Assembly (NCBI GenBank): GCA_900318955.1
Contig: ONMJ01000001.1
Span: 146,656-210,655 of the forward strand
Length of the DNA stretch: 64,000 nt
Reading direction: 5' to 3'
Source: an uncultured Bacteroidales bacterium
GTDB taxonomy: Bacteria; Bacteroidota; Bacteroidia; Bacteroidales; UBA932
The notes below the pieces were generated by a model. It was given only the letters and a program-made list of their open reading frames with translations. It was not told the origin of the DNA and did no database searches. Below, one piece after another: positions 18,204 through 27,240 of this stretch. A program made the position numbers and the translations under genes. Every line of letters starts with the position of its first letter. The first letter of the stretch is position 1.

Positions 18204-19886
18204 CTATTTCTTGGGAATCTTGAGTTTCATTCCCGGTCGGATATTCTCCGAGCAGTTGTTGTATTTCATAATATCATTGGCTGTGACACCGGGATATCTG
18301 GCTGCAATCTTAGTCAGGGTGTCGCCCTTTTTCACTGTATATACCGTCGACGAGGTATTGCTTGACGAAGTCCCGGAAGAAGAACCGCCAGATGATCTCA
18401 CGGAAGAGCCTGAACTAACCGTCGTCCTTCCTACTTTAAGCCTCTGGCCTTCCCGAATAGTGTTGCTGCGGAGCCCGTTCCAGCTCTTCAACTGATTGAT
18501 ACTTACGTGGTTCCTTGATGCGATCTTCCCGAGAGAATCTCCTCGTCTTACTTTGTAATATTTCCACTGTGTGGTTGTCGAAGATGAGGTTGAGCCGTAG
18601 GAGGAACTTCTCGACGGCCTGTTGACATCTACCGACGAAGCAAAGATCTCGTTTGTCTTGTATTTATATATCGAGTCCTGCATCTCGAGAAAGTCGCTGC
18701 TATAGTAGAAGGGGAGACGAAGTATGTATTCACCCTGGTTGCCCGGTATGATATCTTTATAATACTGGGGGTTCATATCCCTAAGGTCGCTAAGGGGAAT
18801 GCCTATTACCTCGCTGATTTGACGGAAATGGAGGTTCTTCCTTATTTTGAAGGTATCTACTCTTTCAGGAAGTTGGATTGGAGTCGCTTCCAGACCATAT
18901 TCCTTGGCATAATTGATTGCGTACATTGCACCGACCATCAGGGGAACATAACCTCTGGTTTCCTTCGGTAGGTAGGGATAAATGTCCCAGAAATCCCTTC
19001 TGCCTCCGGCTCTCTTTATAGCTTTGTTGACATTGCCGGAACCGCAGTTGTAGGAAGAAATCGCAAGGCTCCAATCACCAAAGATATGATAGGCGTCCCG
19101 AAGGTATCTGGCTGCAGCGTCCACGGATTTGAAGGGGTCCCTTCTTTCGTCCACGAACGAATCGATCTCAAGTCCGTAGCCCTTTGCTGTAGCATACATG
19201 AACTGCCACATTCCGGTTGCCCCGACCCTTGAAACAGCGTTGGGGTTGAGGGCGGATTCGATAATGGAAAGATACTTCAGTTCCAGCGGGAGATCGTACT
19301 TGCGGAAGGTTTCCTCGAAGATTGGCATATAGTATTTCGAGAGTCCGAGCATATTGCACATCTTCTTTGGCATCCTCTCGGAATAAAGTATCATACAGTT
19401 CTTTACAGTCTCATTGTAGGGGAGGGTGATGAACGAATTCATCCTTTGTAGCCTTCCTATCAAGACAGTATCCGGGAGGTTGGTAGTGTAGCGGACGCTG
19501 TCCATATTGAAGTTGTCCTCCTCGTGGAGTCTCTGGTTCTGGCGAAGGAGATACCAGACACTGAGAAGACTGTCAGTAATCTCTTGAGTATAATCTTCCG
19601 GTGCGATATCTCCGGCGAGTATATCGTCCCCCTCCGACGACTCATAGGCCGCCATTGCCTCGGAGTCGAGGGTGTCTTTTGCAGCATCATTCTTAAGCCA
19701 TAGAATCTCTTCTTCGAGGTCCCTGATTCTCTGCTGGAGAAGCTCATTCTCACGAAGAAGCTGCTTTTTAGACTTTCCGTTGTCGGAATTCCTGAAATTG
19801 AAAAACTGGGCATTGCAGTCCGTTGAGGCCGCTGTCCCGATTAGAAGAGTTGCTGCAAGTATAGCGTATACTTTCATATTCATCAA
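18204..19886 (-). CDS. mltD: Membrane-bound lytic murein transglycosylase with LysM repeats (MltD-like)
   Basis: 560 aa. N-terminal signal segment, a coiled-coil stretch (KKQLLRENELLQQRIRDLEE), a GH23 transglycosylase domain (YLSIIESALNPNAVSRVGAT with catalytic Glu, then GMWQFMYATAKGYGL), and two clear C-terminal LysM domains (YYKVRRGDSLGKIASRN; VYTVKKGDTLTKIAARY) plus a weaker third between them and the catalytic domain. Cleaves peptidoglycan between MurNAc and GlcNAc. Last gene of parA-parB-DUF5683-mltD; its start overlaps the DUF5683 stop by 4 nt. Confidence 0.9.
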   Translation of the reverse strand: MMNMKVYAILAATLLIGTAASTDCNAQFFNFRNSDNGKSKKQLLRENELLQQRIRDLEEEILWLKNDAAKDTLDSEAMAAYESSEGDDILAGDIAPEDYTQEITDSLLSVWYLLRQNQRLHEEDNFNMDSVRYTTNLPDTVLIGRLQRMNSFITLPYNETVKNCMILYSERMPKKMCNMLGLSKYYMPIFEETFRKYDLPLELKYLSIIESALNPNAVSRVGATGMWQFMYATAKGYGLEIDSFVDERRDPFKSVDAAARYLRDAYHIFGDWSLAISSYNCGSGNVNKAIKRAGGRRDFWDIYPYLPKETRGYVPLMVGAMYAINYAKEYGLEATPIQLPERVDTFKIRKNLHFRQISEVIGIPLSDLRDMNPQYYKDIIPGNQGEYILRLPFYYSSDFLEMQDSIYKYKTNEIFASSVDVNRPSRSSSYGSTSSSTTTQWKYYKVRRGDSLGKIASRNHVSINQLKSWNGLRSNTIREGQRLKVGRTTVSSGSSVRSSGGSSSGTSSSNTSSTVYTVKKGDTLTKIAARYPGVTANDIMKYNNCSENIRPGMKLKIPKK

Positions 19887-20848
19887 AAGTTCAGTTTCAA
19901 TCCCATCCCAACGGACGGGGGAGCGGTCATTGCGAATGCATTTCCCGGAGGAGCAGCATTGAAAGAGGGCTCTATATTGAGTGAAATATCATCCGTCACC
20001 TCAAAATCCATCATATAAGAGAAAACATCTGCATCGATTACGTTCAGAAGGTAGGAAAGCAAGAGGGCGACGGCGCTCCAGTCTCTGTATCTTCTGAAAA
20101 CGTTTCTGTAGTAGAGGGCTGCGTCGGCACTGATAGGTCCGGAATATGAGGTGTCCGGATCAGTGGCTTCATTGTAGATGCGTCTATACCTCTTGTAATT
20201 GGTATTGTTCAGTGAATAATAATTCAATGACGCCGCCATCGCACCCCAATAAATAGGGATTTTCCAGTATTCGTGGTTGTAGATCTGTCCGAGGCCAGGA
20301 AGAAGGATGGAATAGATTGTGGCCCTCCCGGGGTGCTGCGACGGATCTCCCTTTTTATAGTTGATGTTTCCGTCCATTAGCATTCCCCACCATGTGAGAG
20401 CCGCCCCAGCGAACGCCCAGTTGCTGTATTTCTTAAAGTTCTCGTTAATCGAAAGGGTTGTCTGAGGGTCGAGCTCCAGCGCAGCATTGTAGGCCTTTAC
20501 TGAGGAATTGTACTGGGTTCTGTAATAGATTCCGAGTCCGAGTCCGGCTCCAATCCCGCCATAAATGACGGGAAGCTTCCAATACTGTTTATTGTAGATT
20601 TGCTGGCTGCCCCAAAAAACAGTAGACCCACCGAAAAGAACTCCGATTCTTACATCCCTTTTGTGTGAAACGCCACCAAAGAATTCGGCGAAAGAAAACA
20701 GTTGATCGACAGTGTCCGCCTGAGCCGTCCCTGAAGAGGTATCGTAATTCTGCGAAAAAGCATCCTCCTTGAACTGTGCGTTCATGGTGGCGGAAAAAGC
20801 TGTTATCGCAGCGATTAGCAGAATTATTTTCTTCAGAGTCCGGGTCAT
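19883..20848 (-). CDS. DUF5683 family membrane protein
   Basis: 321 aa with an N-terminal signal (IILLIAAITAFSATMNAQ) and several short hydrophobic segments (KLPVIYGGIGAGLGLGIYY, ATIYSILLPGLGQIYNHEYW). The phrase SILLPGLGQIYNHEYWKIP is typical of DUF5683, a Bacteroidetes family found between parB and a transglycosylase gene. No function is known; the conserved position suggests an envelope role coordinated with chromosome segregation or growth. It overlaps parB and mltD by 4 nt each. Confidence 0.82.
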   Translation of the reverse strand: MTRTLKKIILLIAAITAFSATMNAQFKEDAFSQNYDTSSGTAQADTVDQLFSFAEFFGGVSHKRDVRIGVLFGGSTVFWGSQQIYNKQYWKLPVIYGGIGAGLGLGIYYRTQYNSSVKAYNAALELDPQTTLSINENFKKYSNWAFAGAALTWWGMLMDGNINYKKGDPSQHPGRATIYSILLPGLGQIYNHEYWKIPIYWGAMAASLNYYSLNNTNYKRYRRIYNEATDPDTSYSGPISADAALYYRNVFRRYRDWSAVALLLSYLLNVIDADVFSYMMDFEVTDDISLNIEPSFNAAPPGNAFAMTAPPSVGMGLKLNF

Positions 20849-21768
20849 TTCCTGTTTTCATCGAGAGCCTTCAAAAATCCTTCCATTTCAGCGTCTGAAT
20901 TGAAATGAATTGTAATTGTCCCTTTGCCGCTCTTTCCTCTTCTCAAGGAAATATTGTCCCCAAAATAGCGGCCGATATGCTCTAGAACTCTATAATAGAA
21001 GTCAGGAAGTTCCTGCTCGTGCTCTTCGGAAGGAACGGCTGAAAGTCTTTTTATTTTGTCTTCAAGCTGGCGGACAGAGAGGCCGTTCTTGACAATTGAG
21101 TCACATAAAGCCTCCTGGACAGCGGGATCTTCCACTCCGAGAAGAACTTTTGCGTGTCCGACGCTCACTAGACCTACTTTCAGATCGTGCTGGACCTTGG
21201 CAGGAAGTTTCAATAGGCGAAGATAATTGGTAACAGAAGCCCTTTTCTTTCCAACCCTTTCCGCCATTTTTTCCTGGGTAAGGTTGCACTCGTCGATAAG
21301 TCTTTGATAACTCATTGCGACTTCGATGGGGTCGAGATTCTCCCTCTGGATATTCTCGACTATCGCCATCTCCAGCATGCCTTGGTCTGAGGCGTCGCGG
21401 ATATAGGCCGGGACCATTTCAAGCCCGGCAAGACGGGCTGCGCGGTATCTGCGTTCACCGCTGATTATCTGGTATTTCCCATTGGATTTTGCCCTTACGG
21501 TCAGCGGCTGAATGAGACCGAAGGTCCGAATTGATTCGGCGAGTTCTTCCAAAGCCTCGGCATCGAACGATTTTCGGGGTTGGAAGGGGTTGGGTTCGAT
21601 AAGGTCAACAGGTATCCTGAGGATATCGGAGGTGTCCTTTGCCGGGGATGATTCGGTAACTATTTCTTTGTTTATGTATCCGACCGGCTGCCTTATGGAG
21701 CTAAGGTCAGAGCTTTCTCCAAGGAGAGCTCCAAGCCCTTTGCCGAGTCCGTGCTGGATCTTTGCCAT
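20845..21768 (-). CDS. parB: Chromosome-partitioning protein ParB (Spo0J-like)
   Basis: 307 aa. Binds parS, spreads with CTP and loads condensin. N-terminal MAKIQHGLGKGLGALLG (typical start), ParB/Srx CTPase region (IEPNPFQPRKSFDAEALEEL, the C-box-like GERRYRAARLAGL and IVENIQRENLDPIE), and central HTH (LTQEKMAERVGKKRASVTNY). Three bases separate it from parA. No convincing 16-bp parS palindrome is visible close by. Confidence 0.94.
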   Translation of the reverse strand: MAKIQHGLGKGLGALLGESSDLSSIRQPVGYINKEIVTESSPAKDTSDILRIPVDLIEPNPFQPRKSFDAEALEELAESIRTFGLIQPLTVRAKSNGKYQIISGERRYRAARLAGLEMVPAYIRDASDQGMLEMAIVENIQRENLDPIEVAMSYQRLIDECNLTQEKMAERVGKKRASVTNYLRLLKLPAKVQHDLKVGLVSVGHAKVLLGVEDPAVQEALCDSIVKNGLSVRQLEDKIKRLSAVPSEEHEQELPDFYYRVLEHIGRYFGDNISLRRGKSGKGTITIHFNSDAEMEGFLKALDENRK

Positions 21769-21771
21769 TTG

Positions 21772-22554
21772 CTATGAGTTTTTGTCAATAACCTCTTTCG
21801 CGAGGTTGAGATAGTTGGATGTGCCGTTATTCATCACATCGTAGAGGATGATCGGCTTGCCGTGTGAAGGAGCTTCGCTGAGGCGGATGCTCCTTTGGAT
21901 AATCGTATCAAAGACCATGTCTTTGAAGTGTTCCCTAAGTTCCATAACTACCTGGGAATGAATCTTTGTCCTGCCGTCGAACATGGTTACGACGAATCCT
22001 TCGATAGTCAGTTTGGGATTGGGCTTTGCCTGAACCAGGCGGACGGTCTGAAGAAGCTTTCCCAGGCCTTCCAGGGCGAAAAACTCCGGCTGGACGGGAA
22101 TCATCACCGAGTCGGCTGCAGTCAGACAGTTTACGGTAATCAGTCCGAGGGAAGGGGAGCAGTCTATGATGATATAGTCATAATCGTTTCTGATTGGGGC
22201 TAGAGCTTTTCTCAGAATGGATTCGCGTTCGTCCTGATTGATGAACTCGATTTCCGCCGCCACCAGATTGATGTGGGAGGGAATCATGTGAAGATTCTTC
22301 AGCTCTGTCTGAATCAGGGCGTCACGGACGTTGATACCACCGAACTTGGGATCCCCGATCATGACCTCGTACAAAGTCCTTTTGCCGGTGCCGTCAGGGG
22401 AGAAATTGAGCCCTGAAGTCGTATTCGCCTGAGGGTCTGCGTCGATAATGAGAACCTTCTTTTCGAGTACTGCCAGAGAGGCGGCGAGATTGATTGCGGT
22501 AGTGGTTTTCCCGACTCCTCCTTTCTGGTTTGCTATTGCTATGACTTTGCCCAT
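21772..22554 (-). CDS. parA: Chromosome-partitioning ATPase ParA (Soj-like)
   Basis: 260 aa from the chosen ATG (MGKVIAIANQKGGVGKTTTA); the frame could begin six codons earlier at 22572. Deviant Walker A KGGVGKTTTAIN, Walker A' IDADPQANTTSGL and Walker B YIIIDCSPSLGLITV are intact. Lacks the N-terminal HTH of plasmid ParA, as expected for chromosomal Soj proteins. First gene of the parA-parB-DUF5683-mltD operon. Confidence 0.94.
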   Translation of the reverse strand: MGKVIAIANQKGGVGKTTTAINLAASLAVLEKKVLIIDADPQANTTSGLNFSPDGTGKRTLYEVMIGDPKFGGINVRDALIQTELKNLHMIPSHINLVAAEIEFINQDERESILRKALAPIRNDYDYIIIDCSPSLGLITVNCLTAADSVMIPVQPEFFALEGLGKLLQTVRLVQAKPNPKLTIEGFVVTMFDGRTKIHSQVVMELREHFKDMVFDTIIQRSIRLSEAPSHGKPIILYDVMNNGTSNYLNLAKEVIDKNS

Positions 22555-22608
22555 ATATTCGCTTTTATACAAAATGCAAATATAATAAAAATTCGGATAT
22601 AACTTGAA

Positions 22609-23607
22609 TTATCGCGAATTCAGGCACTTGTCGATTATCTTCAGAGTGTCAATCGATACTTTCAATGTGTTGATTTCGGATTCTTTAGCCCCGGCTTCGA
22701 TGAGGTCGATGAATTCCTTGATTTCGTAGTAGTAAGACCCATGGTCCAGCCCTTCCGAAACCGGTATTTTCTCGCTTCCGGGGCCCCTCCCCGCAGTTGG
22801 TGCAGCGTGGGGCATGAACCATGCTTTTTTAGCGTCGTGAAGGTTGTCGAGTAAGACGGTTCCTCCCTCTCCGGAAATCTCGGTCGGCAGGGATGAATCA
22901 TTGACCTTTGACCATGAAAGGACGGCATCCATTGAGGGATATTTCAGGATAACATCTCCGAAAATATCTGTCGGGCCTTCGTCCGTTTCAAAGAAAGTGA
23001 GGGAGGGGAGGACTCTTTCCGGCAAGCCGAAAAGGGCGACGACAGGATAAATCGTATATATGCCGATATCTCTTATGGCTCCGCCTGTTCCCGGCTTGAA
23101 TGAAGATGCGATTCTACCTTCTTTAAGAGCCTCATATCGGGTCGAATATTGGCAGAAAACAGCATGGCAGGTATGGATCTCCCCACAGTTAGGGATCAGT
23201 TTTCTCGCTTCCCTGAAATTTGGATTCAATGTCGAGATCATCGCCTCCATCAGGAGGACGTTGTTCTCCCTTGCAATCTTCACCATTTCTTCGCCTTCTT
23301 CCGCACTGATGGCAAGCGGCTTTTCACAGAGGACATGTTTCCCATTTTCCATGCATATCTTGGAATACTCTAGGTGGGTTTGGTTCGGAGTACCGATATA
23401 TACAGCCTCTACAGAGGGATCAGAGGCCATCTCGGCAACTGATGAATATGCCTTCGCTCCGCTAAGTTCATGCCTTTCTATAAAGTCTTGAGCTTTGTTT
23501 ATATCCCTTGAGCAAACTGCTGATACAGAGAATCTTCCGTCTTCAAGGGCGTCCTTTATAACCCAGTCGCTGATGCGTCCTGTACCGATAATCCCGAAAC
23601 GAGTCAT
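22609..23607 (-). CDS. Gfo/Idh/MocA family NAD(P)-dependent oxidoreductase
   Basis: 332 aa. N-terminal Rossmann fold (FGIIGTGRISDWVIKDAL) with the family signature VLCEKPLAISAEEGEEM (catalytic Lys of EKP), followed by the C-terminal alpha/beta domain (GGAIRDIGIYTIYPVVALFG). Members oxidise or reduce sugars, inositols and related polyols; the substrate is not readable. It is divergent from the polysaccharide operon, so a nucleotide-sugar role is possible but not shown. Carries its own promoter at 23635-23642. Confidence 0.87.
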   Translation of the reverse strand: MTRFGIIGTGRISDWVIKDALEDGRFSVSAVCSRDINKAQDFIERHELSGAKAYSSVAEMASDPSVEAVYIGTPNQTHLEYSKICMENGKHVLCEKPLAISAEEGEEMVKIARENNVLLMEAMISTLNPNFREARKLIPNCGEIHTCHAVFCQYSTRYEALKEGRIASSFKPGTGGAIRDIGIYTIYPVVALFGLPERVLPSLTFFETDEGPTDIFGDVILKYPSMDAVLSWSKVNDSSLPTEISGEGGTVLLDNLHDAKKAWFMPHAAPTAGRGPGSEKIPVSEGLDHGSYYYEIKEFIDLIEAGAKESEINTLKVSIDTLKIIDKCLNSR

Positions 23608-23634
23608 AGTTGTCTTCTATTTTTATGTGTTTTA

Positions 23635-23642
23635 CAAAATTA
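23635..23642 (-). promoter_or_regulatory. Promoter -7 box for the Gfo/Idh gene
   Basis: Minus-strand TAATTTTG fits TAnnTTTG, 27 nt upstream of the ATG. Confidence 0.5.
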
Positions 23643-23647
23643 ATTAT

Positions 23648-23655
23648 TATTTTTG
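23648..23655 (+). promoter_or_regulatory. Promoter -7 box for the polysaccharide operon
   Basis: TATTTTTG fits TAnnTTTG and is 25 nt upstream of the SLBB gene ATG. It nearly abuts the divergent box on the other strand, so both directions may be controlled together. No invertible-promoter repeats or upstream UpxY/UpxZ-like regulator genes were seen. Confidence 0.5.
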
Positions 23656-23680
23656 TGAGATATAATTATATTCCGTAAAT

Positions 23681-26155
23681 ATGCTTAAAAATAAGAGATT
23701 ATTATTCCTGCTTGTTCTGCTGGTTACTTTGGGCTCGGTCAATGCTTATGCCCAGATGACCGACGAGCAGATTATCACCTATGTTTCAGAAGGGGTTGCG
23801 GCAGGAAAGTCGGAGCGTCAAATTGGCACTGAGCTGATCTCGAGAGGCGTTTCCACCACTCAACTGCAGCGAATTCTTAGAGAATATCACTCAGGTGCTT
23901 ATAAGTCGACTGTCGACGAGAATTCGACAAGAAAGCTCAGCCAGTCCCGTTCGGAGCGTAAGGTGTCTGAAAGTGATGAGACCGCTGTTGCTTCAAAAGC
24001 CGAAGAGAAGGTGAAGGGCAAGAGTGAAAACGAGGATAAAACTCAAAAGGATCAAAAGGATCAAAAGGCTGAAATCGTTGTCGACGGTAAGAAAATAATC
24101 TATGGACACGATATTTTCTCTGCTGATAAACTTACCTTCGAGCCTAATCAGAATGCCGCTACTCCTGAGGACTATGTTCTCGGTCCCGGAGATGAGATTG
24201 TAATCGATATCTGGGGAGTAAATGAGGCAACCATAAGGCAGAAGATTTCGCCGGAAGGGCGAATAATTGTCTCTCAGGTCGGCCCGATCCAGCTTTCAGG
24301 TCTTACAGTTAAGGAAGCCAAAGGCAAGATCAAGGCTGCATTCAAAAGGATGTATTCTTCTCTTTCAAGCGGTAGTTCACAGCTGAGCGTTACCCTTGGT
24401 GACCTAAGGACAATCCAGGTCAATGTACTTGGTGAAGTTAAGGTGCCGGGAACATACAGGCTATCTTCTTTCTCGACTCTTTTCAATGCCATCTACAGGG
24501 CTGGGGGAATCACCGAAATCGGATCTCTCAGAAATGTAAAGGTTGTTCGCGGAGGAGAAGAGTTTGCAGTTGTAGACATCTACGATTACCTTTTTGGCGG
24601 GAAACTGGAGTCAAATGTGTCTCTTAAAGAAGGCGATGTTATCCTTGTTCCTCCATACAGCGCGCTTGTCAGCATTGAAGGAAACGTAAAACGTCCTATG
24701 TATTATGAGGTCAAGGATGGTGAGCCTGTCTCAGGTATTATTTCTTATGCAGGAGGCTTTACGGGAAATGCATATTCCGGAAGCGTTAATGTTGAACGTA
24801 ACGACGGAAGGACAAACCATATCTACACTGTCAAATCTTCCGATTTCGGGACCTTCGCTCTTAAAGACGGTGACGCAGTCTCTGTCAGCGGAAGCGAGGT
24901 TGAGACCTTCACCAACCGTATCGAGGTAAAGGGAGCCGTTTATCGCCCGGGAGTGTTTGAGCTCGGAAATGACATAGCATCAGTCAAGCAGCTCGTTTCT
25001 CATGCAGGCGGTCTTCTGGAAGATGCCTTCACCGGCCGTGCCCAGATTATCAGGGAGAAGTCTGACCGCAGTCTTGAACTTCTTTCCATTCCTTTGAAGG
25101 GTATCCTTGACGGAACGGAACCGGACGTCGCACTCAGGAGAAATGATATCTTGATGATTGCCAATATAAATGACATTGAGACTAAGGGAGATCTCACAAT
25201 AACGGGATATGTCCTTAATCCGGGAAAATATCAGTATGCGGAACATACTACTGTTGAGGACCTTATTCTTCTTGCAGGGGGACTTGACGAGGGCGCATCT
25301 TCAGCGAATGTCGAGGTTTCCAGAAGAATTATCGACCCGACGAGCACTACTGCTGGAGAATCACTCTCGACAGTCTATACTCTCACAATAAAAGACGGAT
25401 TGATTGAAGATGGAGCGGGAGGATTTGAATTGGCTCCGTTTGATGTTGTCTCAGTAAGAAAGAGCCCCGGTTATGTAGAGCAGAAGATAGTATCCATTGT
25501 CGGCGAGGTGAATTTTCCCGGAGAATATGCCCTGGTTTCCAATAATGAGCGTGTCTCTGATCTTGTAAAGCGTGCCGGAGGAGCCACTCTAAATGGCAAT
25601 GTGCACGGAGCTATCTTAAAGAGAAAAATCAACGAGTACGAGAGGAATGTGAGACAAAATCTCATAGATCTTGCAGACCAGACGGCATCTAAGACCGACA
25701 CCCTTGTCCTTGACCGTAATCTTATCGAGGATATTTATACAGTGGGCTTGGAGCTGGACAAGGCTATCGCTAAGCCCGGTTCCGACTACGACGTTGTTCT
25801 TCGTGACGGGGATGAACTTATTATCCCGGAGAAGTCCTCTACCGTGCGGATTCAGGGCGAAGTGCTTTATCCCAATACTGTCCACTATATCTCAGGAAAG
25901 TCGGTTAGTTATTACATCAACCAGGCTGGCGGATATAACAATAAGGCCAGACGCTCAAAGGTATATGTCATCTATATGAATGGGACAGTCGATTCCGGGT
26001 CGTTTGCCAAGGTAGAACCCGGATGCGTGATAGTCGTTCCTGCGAAAAATGAAAAGAATAAGATGACAACGGCCGAACTCCTGAGTGTCGGTACTACTAC
26101 GGCATCCATTACGACTATGATTGCGACAGTAGTCAGTCTGTTTATTAAAAAATAG
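23681..26155 (+). CDS. SLBB-domain polysaccharide export protein (Wza-like)
   Basis: 824 aa. Signal peptide (LLVLLVTLGSVNAYAQ), a charged Lys/Glu-rich linker including a DQK tandem (residues 100-125), the polysaccharide export domain from residue 163 (LGPGDEIVIDIWG), then about six SLBB beta-grasp repeats (for example VNVLGEVKVPGTY, VSIEGNVKRPMYYE, IEVKGAVYRPGVF, LTITGYVLNPGKY, VSIVGEVNFPGEYA, VRIQGEVLYPNTVHY). A C-terminal hydrophobic segment precedes the end. Forms the periplasmic/outer-membrane conduit for exopolysaccharide. It has more SLBB repeats than E. coli Wza (379 aa), the large Bacteroidetes form. First gene of a ten-gene operon. Confidence 0.9.
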   Translation: MLKNKRLLFLLVLLVTLGSVNAYAQMTDEQIITYVSEGVAAGKSERQIGTELISRGVSTTQLQRILREYHSGAYKSTVDENSTRKLSQSRSERKVSESDETAVASKAEEKVKGKSENEDKTQKDQKDQKAEIVVDGKKIIYGHDIFSADKLTFEPNQNAATPEDYVLGPGDEIVIDIWGVNEATIRQKISPEGRIIVSQVGPIQLSGLTVKEAKGKIKAAFKRMYSSLSSGSSQLSVTLGDLRTIQVNVLGEVKVPGTYRLSSFSTLFNAIYRAGGITEIGSLRNVKVVRGGEEFAVVDIYDYLFGGKLESNVSLKEGDVILVPPYSALVSIEGNVKRPMYYEVKDGEPVSGIISYAGGFTGNAYSGSVNVERNDGRTNHIYTVKSSDFGTFALKDGDAVSVSGSEVETFTNRIEVKGAVYRPGVFELGNDIASVKQLVSHAGGLLEDAFTGRAQIIREKSDRSLELLSIPLKGILDGTEPDVALRRNDILMIANINDIETKGDLTITGYVLNPGKYQYAEHTTVEDLILLAGGLDEGASSANVEVSRRIIDPTSTTAGESLSTVYTLTIKDGLIEDGAGGFELAPFDVVSVRKSPGYVEQKIVSIVGEVNFPGEYALVSNNERVSDLVKRAGGATLNGNVHGAILKRKINEYERNVRQNLIDLADQTASKTDTLVLDRNLIEDIYTVGLELDKAIAKPGSDYDVVLRDGDELIIPEKSSTVRIQGEVLYPNTVHYISGKSVSYYINQAGGYNNKARRSKVYVIYMNGTVDSGSFAKVEPGCVIVVPAKNEKNKMTTAELLSVGTTTASITTMIATVVSLFIKK

Positions 26156-26163
26156 CTGAGATT

Positions 26164-27240
26164 ATGAAAGAATACCCTGAAGATACTCCTGTAGCAGAGA
26201 GCGTTAGTTTCAATATCGATCTTAGAAAATATTGGAATAAACTCAAGGCCAGGTGGAAAACCATACTGATCTGGACTCTTGCAGCCGCAATTCTCGGAGC
26301 CGCATATTCATTGACTATTCCGCGGCGCTACACCGTTGTTTCAAAGCTTGCCCCGGAACTTAGCAACAATACGGTCAATAGGATTTCTGCTCTCAGTCAG
26401 CTTGCCGGTTTAAATGCTACTATGCTTGGATCGACTGATGCGGTGTATCCTATGGTCTATCCGGATATCATGCATTCTACAGACTTTCTCGTTGATCTTT
26501 TTGATACTCCTGTATCATTCGTTGAGAAAAAGGAGAGAGTCGACACGACCTTGTATGAGTATATGCTGAATCATCGTAAAGGATCGGCTCTCGGTTGGGT
26601 AATGTCTCTTCCGGGAAGGGCAGTGAGCGGAGTCAAAGGTTTATTCAAAAGGGAAGCCCCGATGGATACAACCAGTTTTGTCGACCCTTTCAAGTTAACG
26701 AATAAACAGTTTGCCGTTGCAAACGGCCTGAAGAAAAGTATTCAGCCTGTAATCGACAAGAAGACCATGGTCCTTACCATCCAAGTGACAATGCAAGATC
26801 CCAACGTCGCTGCAACTGTCGCTAAGACGGTCAATGAGAAGTTGAAGGAGTACGTATCCAAATATAGAACTGAAAAAGCTGTTCATGATCTTGACTATTA
26901 TCAGAAAATATATGATGAGACCAAGGCCCAATATCTGGCTTCCCAGAGTCGCTATGCCCGTTTTGTCGATAACAACCAGGGAATGGTTCGACAGAGTTCC
27001 AGGATAGAACAGACAAGGCTTCAAAACGAGGCAAGCCTTAATTATCAGCTTTTCAATAACGCCGCCGTGCAGCTTCAGAATGCAAAGGCGAAAGTTCAAC
27101 AGGATACTCCTGTTTTTGCCGAGATAATCAGTCCTACAGTGCCGCTGAAGCCTTCAAAGCCTTCTCGCAAGATGATTACTCTTGTCTTTATGGTACTCGG
27201 ATTCGGAATCGGTTGCCTATTTGCATTATTCAAGAAGTGA
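26164..27240 (+). CDS. Wzz-type chain-length determinant / polysaccharide co-polymerase
   Basis: 358 aa. Two membrane helices flank a periplasmic domain: KTILIWTLAAAILGAAYSL near residue 40 and MITLVFMVLGFGIGCLFAL at the C-terminus, preceded by the Pro-rich PTVPLKPSKPSRK typical of Wzz. Coiled-coil content lies around residues 225-305. There is no cytoplasmic kinase domain, so it is a PCP-1-like protein rather than a Wzc. It sits 8 nt after the exporter and overlaps the Wzy/WaaL-like gene by one base (TGATG). Confidence 0.88.
   Translation: MKEYPEDTPVAESVSFNIDLRKYWNKLKARWKTILIWTLAAAILGAAYSLTIPRRYTVVSKLAPELSNNTVNRISALSQLAGLNATMLGSTDAVYPMVYPDIMHSTDFLVDLFDTPVSFVEKKERVDTTLYEYMLNHRKGSALGWVMSLPGRAVSGVKGLFKREAPMDTTSFVDPFKLTNKQFAVANGLKKSIQPVIDKKTMVLTIQVTMQDPNVAATVAKTVNEKLKEYVSKYRTEKAVHDLDYYQKIYDETKAQYLASQSRYARFVDNNQGMVRQSSRIEQTRLQNEASLNYQLFNNAAVQLQNAKAKVQQDTPVFAEIISPTVPLKPSKPSRKMITLVFMVLGFGIGCLFALFKK

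Noticed and set aside
23608..23680. Invertible (phase-variable) promoter upstream of the polysaccharide operon
   Set aside because: No inverted repeats of the length used by Bacteroides Mpi-type recombinases flank the promoter, and no UpxY/UpxZ-like gene is present.
24047..24075. Direct repeat of GATCAAAAG units in the exporter gene
   Set aside because: A short three-unit run encoding a DQK linker tandem; too short to be a phase-variable tract of note.
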